Notes under the pieces: model-generated
Seen by the model: only the letters and a program-made list of their open reading frames with translations
Databases searched by the model: none
Told to the model about the DNA's origin: nothing
Made by a program: the position numbers and the translations under genes
Assembly (NCBI GenBank): GCA_009746045.1
Contig: RPFO01000123.1
Coordinates: 1,161,410 to 1,225,409 of the forward strand
Reading direction: 5' to 3'
Length of the DNA: 64,000 bases
Source of the DNA: Mesostigma viride
Taxonomy: Eukaryota; Streptophyta; Mesostigmatophyceae; Mesostigmatales; Mesostigmataceae
Part shown: piece after piece, positions 33,199 through 42,644 of the stretch
Layout of the letters: each line of letters begins with the position of its first letter
How positions within the stretch are numbered: position 1 is the stretch's first letter

Positions 33199-33520
33199 AT
33201 CAATCAATTAATGAATTAAGTAACATTATTTCCGCTGGCAGCATGTGTAACACATATCCCTGACAAGGGGCATACATTCTGAGCTGCAACCTGCAGGTGG
33301 GGGATGCAAACCGCCACCTACTTGTGCACCTGCACCACCATGATGTATCATAGGCCTAACATTAATTAATTAATTAATTAATTAATTAATTAATTAATTA
33401 ATTAATTAATTAATTAGACTCGTGCTCCCGTTGGGGAGTCACGGAGGCCTAACATTGGGTGGAAGATGATTATTGTCATTGTGGCAGGCAATGTCTAGGG
33501 TATGGCATCCTTGTTCCGAA
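33199..33520 (-). mobile_element. LINE ORF1-type 3' end with a nested 81-bp insertion
   Basis: On the minus strand the 3' untranslated region of the ORF1 element ends in a TTAA-like tail (33199-33222): GGTGCAGGTGCAC, GCCCCTTGTCAGGGATATGT. The homologous segment in copy 2 (17520-17750) runs without a break. Here it is split after AGGCCTAACATT by an insert at 33364-33444 and resumes after a second AGGCCTAACATT. Confidence 0.75.
33364..33444 (-). mobile_element. 81-bp minimal LINE insertion: TTAA tail plus terminal hairpin
   Basis: The insert consists only of about 13 TTAA units and a 28-bp end containing CTCCCCAACGGGAG (minus strand). It is flanked by a 12-bp direct repeat AGGCCTAACATT (33352-33363 and 33445-33456), which is the expected target-site duplication. 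Confidence 0.85.
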
Positions 33521-34600
33521 TCCCCCTCCCCCTTGCTGTCATCCGCCACCTGTATGAAGGGTCCACCTCGGTGTGCACTTCCTACGGGTCCACACCACCA
33601 TGCCCTTTACAGAAGGGTGTGTGGCAGGTGCTCTCGCCATACCTGTTCATTATTGTGGTCGAATATGTAATGATTCAGGCGCGCCAGCGGTTTGCTCGCA
33701 TTGTGGGTAGGGAACCAGGGGTGAACCTGTCGCCAACAATTTCTGGCATGGCGGGGCGGACACGGAGATTCGTCTAGCGGAAATCAGATATGCAGACGAC
33801 ACCGCCCTCTTCGAGGACAGTGAGCACGTGCAGACGTGGCTTGACTGCCTCGCAATCGAGGCCCGAGTGGCGGGGCTGGAGGTCAGCAAGCATACCGAGG
33901 CCCTGGAGGTAAGGCTCACTCAGCCACCGCCCGACCTCTTTCTCCTTGATGGCTCTCGAGTCCAGTATCGGGACCACGTCAAGTTGCTGGATAGCTTACT
34001 CCCCAGCTGCGAGGCCAACGTGGACCACCGTATCTCCCTCGCCTGGCACGCTTTACGCCAATACAGGGCCCTGTGGCGCAAGCCCTTGGGCAAGCTAGAG
34101 AAACAGGACCTGTTTAAGGTCCTGGTCCTCCCTGTTCTTGCGTACGGGGACGAGACGTGGACCCTCACAGCCGACCTTGCCAAAATGCTGGACGGCGCGG
34201 TCACGGTACCAACATGCTGCGGTCAATTGTCCGTGTGGGATACGCTGCTCATGTCCGCAAGGCCGGAGGACTTGTACCTAGGCATGCCACTTATCGCCAG
34301 CACCATCAAGCAGCGGCGCCTGCAGCTACTAGTAGGGCACTTGCTCGCACCAACCAGGTACGTAGGTCTACACTTCACGTGCATGCATGGCCCCTCCGCT
34401 GGGCTGCGCCCCGCTCGCAGCCGGGCAGGCACCTCCTCACGTGGGTGCCGGGCCCAGCCAGGCTAGATGCCGCAAGGCCGGCGTGCAACTTCAAAGAGCA
34501 GCTCGTAGAGGACATGGGGGGCTTAGGCCTCTCCGTGACTTGGAAAAAGATGATGGACAAGGCCAAGTGGGCTCAGGTCATATCTGGGCGTAAATACTTT
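33502..34600 (+). pseudogene. Degraded LINE reverse transcriptase, middle and C-terminal parts
   Basis: Three frames together give the RT core. First is LAVIRHLYEGSTS and LSPYLFIIVVEYV (with a short deletion where RQGCPLSP is expected). After a frameshift near 33780 come YADDTALFEDSEH, LSKHTEALEV-like text and KVLVLPVLAYGDETWTL. After another change come QRRLQLLVGHLLAPT and GGLGLSVTWKKMMDKAKWAQ. YADD carries the catalytic aspartates. The fragment is closely related to the minus-strand copy at 44645-45762. It lacks an endonuclease region and cannot make a full protein. Confidence 0.85.
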
Positions 34601-34710
34601 TCTTATGAACATTGCATCGTGATCTCACCTCTGCAATCCATCATGTTCTCAATAATGTTCAAGTCACATGCTCAGCTGACTATGCCGTACCATAACGTGA
34701 GACAACCATA

Positions 34711-35657
34711 GCTGCCGAGATCAATGGTTGCGCCATGCCATATCGAAGGATTTAACAAGGGAGCTGCACAAAGCTGGCAGCCGGGGCTATCAGAATCCAG
34801 CAGCATGCACGATTGCTAGCCAGGTCAAGTTTTTTCCTCCATCCCATGATCTCCAACCTTACACTTGTGCGCACCCATAGACATCTCATGCATTCGGCCC
34901 TTGGCTAGCGGAAAGGTGATGAGGACGCACGGCAATGTAGCACAATTTTGATGCACAAATCGCTGAATCGCATTCGTTACTGGAAATAGGGATGTCGACA
35001 AGCTATCTAGTGCATGGGCCAACTAGCAGAGGCGAAACCATGCATGCAGTCGGCCTAGTTCATACGGACGTGCATGTGGACATTCGTGATAGGAAGGATG
35101 GAAACTTGCTCAGGCTGTACAGGCAACTACGGAATTCTGAGCAGAAGCTATCATGCAATAATAGGCAACGAGACACATACACTAGTGCACAACACAAGCC
35201 TAGGCCTACTAAGGCCTCCGCTTGATCAGAGTCGCCAGGATTGTAAAAAGCCACACATTCAAAATATATCAAGCTCCGTAGTTTCTCCCTAGAAACAGCA
35301 GATGCATTTTGTTCACATGCACTTCACACTTTATTAGCATCAGCCGTCATTTTACATAACGACCCAATTCTTTAGAGCACTTGAACCGGCAGTTCTTGTC
35401 CGATGATGCGCCCTGATTTATTCTGGACAATGTGGATGTCCAAGCATGACGCCTTCTGGCAATTGACGACGGCGGGCTTACGTGTTACTCGTTGCACTCC
35501 GAGGTTCCACCCGAGACCATGTAGAGGTATCGCCGGCGGGTGCTGCATGGCCGGTTTAACAAGCCGCGCCTGCCCCGGCATCGACGGCACCAACGAGTTC
35601 TGACCCTCCGAACAGGCAGGCGGCGAAACCAACGAACATAGGTCATCCATGCGCAAC
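34711..35657. other. Unassigned region downstream of the TOM6-like gene
   Basis: A minus-strand open frame at 35372-35695 overlaps the end of the TOM6-like gene and has no recognised domain; it is probably 3' untranslated sequence. Nothing else is assigned. Confidence 0.4.
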
Positions 35658-35813
35658 TTAGGACGCCTGTGTATTTTTGATGCTGTTGGGATCAATTATT
35701 TGAAGAACATAAGGAGCCACCCGGACCAGCGCAATAAACGACCCCAAGTATCCCAGGTGCTTTGCAAGCCTCACAAGGGCCTCCTTCTCACTGGGGCGCT
35801 TTGCGAAAAACAT
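35658..35813 (-). CDS. TOM6: TOM6-like small subunit of the mitochondrial outer-membrane translocase
   Basis: An intronless frame of 51 residues begins MFFAKRPSEKEALVRLAKHL and ends with TAA at 35658-35660. The pattern is a short N-terminus with a KRPSEKEAL segment, then a single transmembrane helix (about 19-40) containing ALVRVAPYVL. This is closely like plant TOM6 as I remember it (RKPDKAEALKQL, then an RV-TPYVL-type helix), and the length is right. TOM6 stabilises the TOM complex around TOM40 in the outer membrane. Being so short, it would be missed by size filters. I see no splice signals that would extend it. Confidence 0.75.
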   Translation of the reverse strand: MFFAKRPSEKEALVRLAKHLGYLGSFIALVRVAPYVLQIIDPNSIKNTQAS

Positions 35814-36249
35814 CGCGACGCCTTCGTTCGGACAAACGTCGGTGAAAAGATGGCACGAGGACGAAGGTGTCCGGGAGCTTCGAATTGGAAGCGTGGGCCG
35901 GAAGGCTACAGCTGTAGTGGGCAGTGGGCATGCGCACGCGAAAACGAGGCATGCGCGCGCTGTTTCATGGTTTACAAGATGTATGTGTAAGCGCCGGGCG
36001 ATGCCGTTAGGAAATTCATTGATGCTGTCGCCTATCGCACATAGCTGCACATAGGCATGTCAACCTGATCATTGATGTCGCGGACCCACTGTAGGCTGCC
36101 GACTGTAACAGAGACACAGAGACAACACAGCCCCTGCCTATTCCTATGTTTTTCTCACGTGTACGGCCTTATAAGCTTCGCCAATTCTGGCGAACCTAAC
36201 GGTTCTTCCGAAAATTGGCAATGCGGGCTTGATGCGGGCGGTGTAATAA
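35814..36249. other. Upstream region of the TOM6-like gene and part of a repeat
   Basis: No gene seen. 36137-36219 is a direct repeat of 37173-37254. Confidence 0.4.
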
Positions 36250-36787
36250 CAGGGTTTTCACACTCGGGTTTTTTTCGGTCGAATTGTTTGGACGCTCCGG
36301 CGAAATTCGGCGGACTTTCGGCCAAAAGTGGTATGCGCCGGAACAGGGCCGTGCACGCGCCGGGCTTGACACGCTGTACGGGCTGCGATAAAATGGCAAG
36401 TTTTTTACGGCTGTTTCCGTGGGCTGGTCGGACATGTTCAGAATTGGGCATGCGAACCTGATGCGAAGGGAATTTCGACCGTCCAGGTGGACGCATCCTA
36501 TTGGGTCGGACAAGTAAAAATTTGTGGCGCGGCGCCCCCCCGGCCACAATTGGGGTGGAATTCCAGTGGTATTGGGTGGTAGACCCATTTGGGGGTCTAC
36601 CACCCAATACCACTGAATTCCACCTGATTTGGCCAAATTCAGTGGTATTACGGTGGATGAACGGAAATGACCCGTTTTTCCGTTTTGGACCGGAAAAACC
36701 CAGTGTGAAAAAGTTTCGTCGAATTTTTACCGGCCAACACGGAAATTCGACCGAAAAAAACCCGAGTGTGAAAACCCAGTAACCCTG
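36250..36787. mobile_element. Short DNA element with 34-bp terminal inverted repeats (MITE-like)
   Basis: The left arm 36252-36285 (GGGTTTTCACACTCGGG, TTTTTTTCGGTCGAATT) is the reverse complement of 36744-36777. The outermost bases are CAGGG and CCCTG. Inside, 36556-36623 forms a long hairpin in which TGGTATTGGGTGGTAGACCC pairs with its complement. No transposase frame fits inside. The CAGGG ends recall hAT-type elements, but I found no 8-bp target duplication, so the superfamily is open. Confidence 0.75.
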
Positions 36788-36807
36788 TCGGACCACCGGC
36801 GCGGGAA

Positions 36808-36832
36808 TCAACTCAACTCAACTCAACTCAAC
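36808..36832. repeat. ACTCA pentanucleotide run
   Basis: Five tandem copies of ACTCA. Confidence 0.8.
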
Positions 36833-37063
36833 GCCGCAGATGTGTACGTCTTGGGCAGCAGAGGGCATGAAAAGTACCGCATGCTCAGTCGCCTGCTCAG
36901 TCGATGTTGTCGCCAAGCGTTTCCGACGGTTGACTGATTGGCAGGTGATGACAGCATGTGTACGTAAGTTTCTCAAGTAGGAAGTTCTCCAATGATCGAC
37001 AGCGTCCGACTGCTCCCTTATCAAGTAACGTGCGTGTTTGCAACTTGCCCGTTGAAACTCTAC

Positions 37064-37260
37064 GGCGGAGCCAATTTTCGGAAGAACCTCACCCTTATGC
37101 TTGCAAATTCGGGACAAATTCGGTGGATGGATGGATGGATGTATGTATGGATGGATTGACGGATTTTCATCCCCTATTCCTATGTTTTCTCACGTGTACG
37201 GCCTTATAAGCTTCGCCAATTCTGGCGAACCTAACGGTTCTTCCGAAAATTGGCTCCGCC
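37064..37260. mobile_element. 197-bp element with 25-bp perfect terminal inverted repeats
   Basis: 37064-37088 (GGCGGAGCCAATTTTCGGAAG and so on) is an exact reverse complement of 37236-37260. The interior contains a GGAT run (37123-37156). Its right half (37173-37254) is repeated at 36137-36219. Confidence 0.75.
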
Positions 37261-38262
37261 TGATAAAGCGCGGACGTTTGGACGTTGCGTTACATGGCAA
37301 GTGGCAGGCACTTTCCGATTTCCGTTGGTTCAGGCGGGTTGATAATAAATTTGCGCTGCCGTATCCCAAGCAAATTGCTAGTACCCACAACTGTCGGACA
37401 GCCGGCGTGGCAAATGTGCGTCAAAGAATCAAGCGGGCAACTGGATGAGGCTTACGATTTTTGTTGAATTTTCGAACAGTTACGGATGACCCACACGATT
37501 CTACCGTCTTGTGGTTCTGGTTGAAAACGCTCCGCCACATTTTCATCCAGACAGGGCAAGATATGAAAATGACGGTCTGACACCCTCAACGGCCTCCCGA
37601 AACAAAAAAATCCCCCATCCGACCTGAATCTGGGAATGGAAGGTGGATGCTGACCGAAAAGTGATACCTTAGTACGGAATTGCAACGCCATATCTCATTG
37701 CCGCGACCACACGACCTCTTGGAGCAGGCGGATTCATTGATTGCATTTGTGAGGTCGACAACGAGGCAGCTGACTAGGCATCTAACATGCCAGGTCGGCC
37801 GAGGTATGAATCGTTGGGCGACTTTGGTACGCAGTTGACGCTTGGATAAAGCAACCATAGGGAGATCTGTCACGGCCGCAAGTGAGGGAGACTGCGGAAC
37901 CGAGCAGACGAAAGAAATGCGCACGCACTGATTCAAAGCATCGGATAATGTGACCGCTATTTTCAGATGCTTCTTGGTTATGGCGTCCTAAATCAAACGT
38001 TGCCCCGACGGCCTTGGCCATCGGCCCCTTGTCTGGATTTCTCAACCACGCTTGGCCGTGGTCTGTTTAGCAAACATGCCGAAGGTCAGTCTCCCCCGGC
38101 AGCTCCCCGCTCTTTCGAACTGGGCGGGCATTGAATTGCCTTTATGTTCCTCCATCCTCGCCGCGACAGCCACGCCGTAGTGTCCTGACCCAACACGGGA
38201 TACTGCGCCTAGAGCCTCATAGGTCCTTGGTTTGTATTTGCGTTTTTTTTCTGGGAGCGCAG
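37261..38262. other. Unassigned region upstream of the RWP-RK exons
   Basis: Open frames on both strands show no recognisable domain. The missing 5' exon(s) and promoter of the RWP-RK gene should lie here or further left. Confidence 0.4.
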
Positions 38263-41063
38263 GTACGGCGTGCTCAGTCCTCCAAATCGATGAAGTCATC
38301 GAAGTCTGTGACTTTGAGGGAGCTTCAACTTCACTTCCACCTTCCAATCAACGAGGTGGCCAGTAGGGTGCGTTGACCGTTTTCATTATACGTCTTCCAT
38401 CTTCCCGCCTTCTCGTTTTTTCTCGGTAAATTCCCTCCGCGGCACACATTGAGATCCACCTGCCGCCCAAACTAATGCCAGGAAGACTGCATATGCCTTG
38501 CTCGTACTGTGCTGTGTCCACTGCAGTTGGGACTCTGCGTCACGGTACTTAAGCAACGATGTCGAGAGAACGGCATCGACCGGTGGCCGTATAGAAAGGT
38601 GCGTGACCCACACCGGCGCTTACGCCCGGAAGTCTTGCCTCGCACCAAGCTACGTGCTTCCACTCAGCGTGGCCGTACCCCACGTTATAGCTTGTGACAT
38701 TGTTGCATTCGAGTTTTTTTGTCCATTGTCCAATAATTGTCAAACTGACTCATCCCAGGGGTTTCATTCGTGTGTCTTTTCGGCTACTTGGCCCCATCCC
38801 TTTCCCATCCCCCCTCCCTCCCCCCTTTGTCCCATGTGCCCCTCTGTGCCCCTCTGTGCTCAGGTCAAGAAACTGGACAAGCTCATCACCGAGCTACAGT
38901 CCACATCGCAGGAGCCCGAGCTGGTCGCGTGCGAGGGCGGGGTCACCCCCCGCGGCGAGGGCAGCCTGGCGGCGGTCAAGGACGAGGCGCGCCGCCGCCT
39001 GGAGAATGTGCGGGAGACGCGCGACTTTTTGCTGAGCAACCCAAACTCTTCTGGTAAGTGGCCCAGAATGCGCGAGGGAAAGCCATGCCTGCACCCACAG
39101 GCCTGGCTCGCTGCTACGCAAGTCTCTTGGTTTAGTTTCATCGATCTTGAGCCATCATGATCTGCACAAGCATGGGCATTGGGGCTGCTGGGGGAAGCAT
39201 TGTTACTAGGGTGGCATGGTATAGGAAGCTAATTGCATAGTGACACCGCACGACAGTGCTCTGTGTCAAGTAATCATTGTCATAGTATTATGTCTGTGTG
39301 GTCATAATCATGGACTGTATGCGCTGCATGTCTTTGATCAGGAGCGCTTGAGAGCGTCCATTCGGTTCGAGACCACGTTTAGGGTATGAGACTCATAGAA
39401 AGCGGTTAACCGGGTATGACTATGTTCCAGTGGCTTGCTTGGAACGCCCTGTCGGGGAAAGGACAAGCACATGGCAATTCTAGTACCTGGTGCTCTCCGT
39501 TGGGCTTTCCTGGGAAGTGCCAGCGATGCAGTTTACGGAAGGCCCTCTTTGATGTCCTCTATAAGGGCTCGGGCGGTTGCAAGGGGTAGAGCATGCACGG
39601 CCGGTTGTTCAGCGGTGGCTTGGAGGACCTGTGTGTTGCCCCCTCTCCCTGCCTTGATGACTTCCCATGTCTGCTGGGCCTTCTCCGTTGGCTGCAGCCG
39701 TGGACGTGCAGTGCGCTTTGCGTGGGCACACGTTGGCAGATCGTGCGGTTCTGCGCTGCCCTCTGCCCCCCTCCTTACTCCGTGCCAAATGCACAGCGTA
39801 GGTTCCTGGTGCTCTCCAAGTCGAGCAAACCTTGGAACTAACCCTCCTACCTTCCCATTTTGCTCCCTCGCCGCACCCCCCCCTCCTTCCCCCCTCCATT
39901 AATATGATACCCACCCCCCACCACCACCAGCCCACCTAAAGCTGGGCAAGATCAAGTTCGCCACCACGGCGCGCAGCCCCGTCACTGCGTCTCGTCGCAG
40001 CAGCCGCGACACCGACCCCCCCCACACACACGCGGGCAACAACGGGGGAAACAGCTCCCCGTCAGACCCAGGGGTGGGGGACAGTGCAAGGGAGGGTGCG
40101 GCGGCGGATGCGGCCCCACCACCTCCCGGGCGCGCCAGCGGGGGCTGCTCCTTGCTGTCACAGCTCTCGTCAGGCAGTCACGCCCCCCCAAAGGAATGCT
40201 CCGTCTTCCTTACGCGCGGTGGTGGCCAGACGCCGCCATCGCGCTGTGTGGAGGACACCGCAACGGTGCGGGCGCAAGCAGCCACGTTTGGACGCAGCGA
40301 GGACGCGCACGGGGCACCCTCACACCACGGGGCGGAGCATGAGCCACACCAGCGGCGCCCGACATGGTCGTCCCGGTCACCCTCATGTGGTTTCTCAGGG
40401 GGGTCTACCCCCATGGAGGTGGACGCGCCCCCCCCCCGCGTGGATGTCTCCCTCTCCCTCTCCTGCTCCTCGGCGCAACCGTCGACCACCCACACCTCAT
40501 GTGCGTCGTCTGCGTTGTCGGGCTCCACGCGCGCCAGCATCGGCAGCGTGCCGCCCAGCACCTGCTACGACCGCAACGGGAGCTGCAGCGCCACCACCGC
40601 GTGCGCCAGCAGTGGGCGTACAGCCGACCCGCGCCCCTCAGCCTTCCGCAGCTTACGCAACACGGGCGCGGGGGGGCTGGTCATTGCACGCCCCACCTCG
40701 CCCTCCCCCCTGCCCCTCCCCGGCGGCTCCGACATGTACAGCGCCAGCAGTGGGGCCAGCTCATCCAACCGATCGGCACCACAGGGGGGCATGTCGCCGC
40801 TCTTGCGCGCTGGCTCCGCCGAGTCGGAGACCAGGGCAGGGTCCCTGTGGGAGAACGCTGGGGGCAGGGACAAGGCTGGGTCGTCCGGAAGCTGCTCGCC
40901 GTCATCGTCATCGCCCCGGTCGGACGTGGCAGTGCCCGCGTCTGCCGACCCTTTCTCCTTGCCGGGGGGGATGGGTCACGCGCCCTCATCCTTTGCGGCG
41001 CCCGTGTCGGGTGGCTCCCCTCCCTCGCTCCCCTCGTGGTGTGGGGCGCCGCCTGCGGCCACG

Positions 41064-41094
<31 letters not shown>

Positions 41095-41534
41095 TGCATC
41101 AGCACTTCCAGCAGCTGCTGCAGCAACAGTTTGCGCAGCTGCCGGGCGTCCCCAACGGGCTGGCCAACATGCAGAAGTGGGTGGCGGCTCTGCTGCTGTG
41201 GCAGCAGGCCATGCAGCTCAACAGCATGGCGGGCAGCAACCTCATGTCCATGGTCGCCGCCTCCGCCAACAAGCAGCCGCCACCTGCCCCCGAGTCGCCT
41301 GAGGGGGGTTCGATGGTGAGTGGCCAAGTGCCCGCGTTCCCTCCTGCACTTGCGGGCGCCTTCTTCCCACACAACGTGAGCGGGCCGCCCTCCTCATCAG
41401 CGGCAGCGGCGGCGTCTTGGTGGCCCGCAGGCGAGTCGGCCCAGCAGCTGCTCACGCGTGCGCTGGCTGCGTTTGCCAACGCCAACGGGCCCATAATTGC
41501 GTCGCCGCCCGTGTTTTCATCACAGGGTAATTGA
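38263..41534 (+). CDS. RWP-RK domain transcription factor (5' end not found)
   Basis: Four exons join in phase: 38263-38367, 38527-38598, 38864-39053 and 39931-41534 (stop TGA). The RWP-RK domain is split over the first three: VTLRELQLHFHLPINEVASR, then LGLCVTVLKQRCRENGIDRW with PYRK, then VKKLDKLITEL. RWP and K are intact, and the preceding helix-turn-helix matches the family. A 533-residue C-terminal part follows. It is rich in Ser, Pro and Gly and carries a glutamine run (about 41065-41105) and a hydrophobic segment near WVAALLLWQQAMQLN. RWP-RK factors bind DNA and control nitrogen responses and gamete or sex programmes in green algae and plants. Upstream coding exons are not identified, so the N-terminus is open. 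The last codons GGTAATTGA also contain a possible donor, so a further exon cannot be excluded. Confidence 0.87.
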
Positions 41535-42297
41535 CGCGGGCAGTCGTGTGGCAAGCCTGTGGCGAATGGGATGGGCACAAGCAAATATATGACGGCGATG
41601 GGAGCGGTTGGTCGAGACATTAACCACTGGTTACTGTCCTTGGTGGGTGCTCCCTATTTTTTATTTTCATGGGTGCACCCACGGAGCCGCCCAGCGTGTG
41701 TTGTGTTGGATGCAAAACGCGCGCTTCAAGCGTAGGAAACCCCCACAAGGGTGGGGATGTACGTAGGCGGGTGTCAGCCTGGTTACTTGTATTTCCAAAC
41801 ATGCTGGCAGCAGCGCGCGAGAAAGGGTGCCTCCCATGCATGGCAGGGTGGGTGGACCTGTCCGGGCGCAAAGCTAGCAAACAAACTTAAGTGTGAAACC
41901 GACGGCAAGGAGCGCACAGGCCCCCACGATATCTGGGGTGGCTGTGAATGAAGAAGGCGTAGAAACTATTATGTCCTATTTGCGGGGTTTAATTATAGTG
42001 GACCTGTTTGGCAGGTTGGGGCCAAACCGGTCGCAATTGGGCAGTTGCCTTCTTACCCCCGCGTCCTGCTGTGTCATGTATCATTTTTGTTGTGAGAGGC
42101 AAGGCGTGAGTGCGTCCATAGCCTCAGAAACTTGTCTTTTTTTTTTTTCTTTTCTTATCCATACAATCTTAAATCCCATGAGTGTGGGGTCATGAGTCGG
42201 ACCACCTGGGCATACTACTCTTGTGATGTGTGTGTCGTGTCAACTAGACATGATGTCCTCGGGCAAATTCAATAAGAGCTGGAGGTATCGGTCAGCG
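41535..42297. other. 3' flank of the RWP-RK gene
   Basis: No gene recognised; only short T-rich and simple tracts (for example T-runs near 42135). Confidence 0.4.
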
Positions 42298-42525
42298 TTA
42301 GTCGGCAGCTGCCCCATTTACAGAAGTTGTCATTGAATATCTGGGTGCAGTCACGGGTGTCTGTGCTGCTGTTTTAAGAGCATCACGATCCCTCATGTTT
42401 GTGCATGATAAGAGTGCGGGCGGTTCCCCACGGGGGGGGGGGGGTCGTTGTCCTCTACTACCTGGGCCCACTTGGCATTGTCCATCATCTTGTTCCAAAT
42501 CACGGAGAGGCCTAGGCCTCCCATT
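42298..42525 (-). mobile_element. C-terminal fragment of an RT-bearing LINE
   Basis: The minus strand reads GGLGLSVIWNKMMDNAKWAQ, almost the same as the plus-strand copy at 34515-34575. It is directly joined to the pentanucleotide tail that follows at higher coordinates. Confidence 0.75.
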
Positions 42526-42644
42526 AAATTAAATTAAATTAAATTAAATTAAATTAAATTAAATTAAATCAAATTAAATCAAATTAAATTAAATTATAAC
42601 ATGACTCCGTTGGGAGATCATGTAGCACATATTCCCGTGCATCC
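42523..42644 (-). repeat. TTTAA tail and terminal hairpin of a minus-strand LINE
   Basis: About 14 AAATT units (42523-42596), then ATAACATGACTCCGTTGGGA and GATCATGTAGCACATATTCCC. On the minus strand this is the 3' end hairpin CTCCCAACGGAG followed by a (TTTAA)n tail. Confidence 0.85.

Noticed and set aside
35372..35695. 107-residue minus-strand protein
   Set aside because: It overlaps the TOM6-like gene in another frame, has no domain, and is probably its 3' untranslated region.
37452..38347. Minus-strand gene opposite the RWP-RK upstream region
   Set aside because: The overlapping frames have no domain and no convincing splice order.
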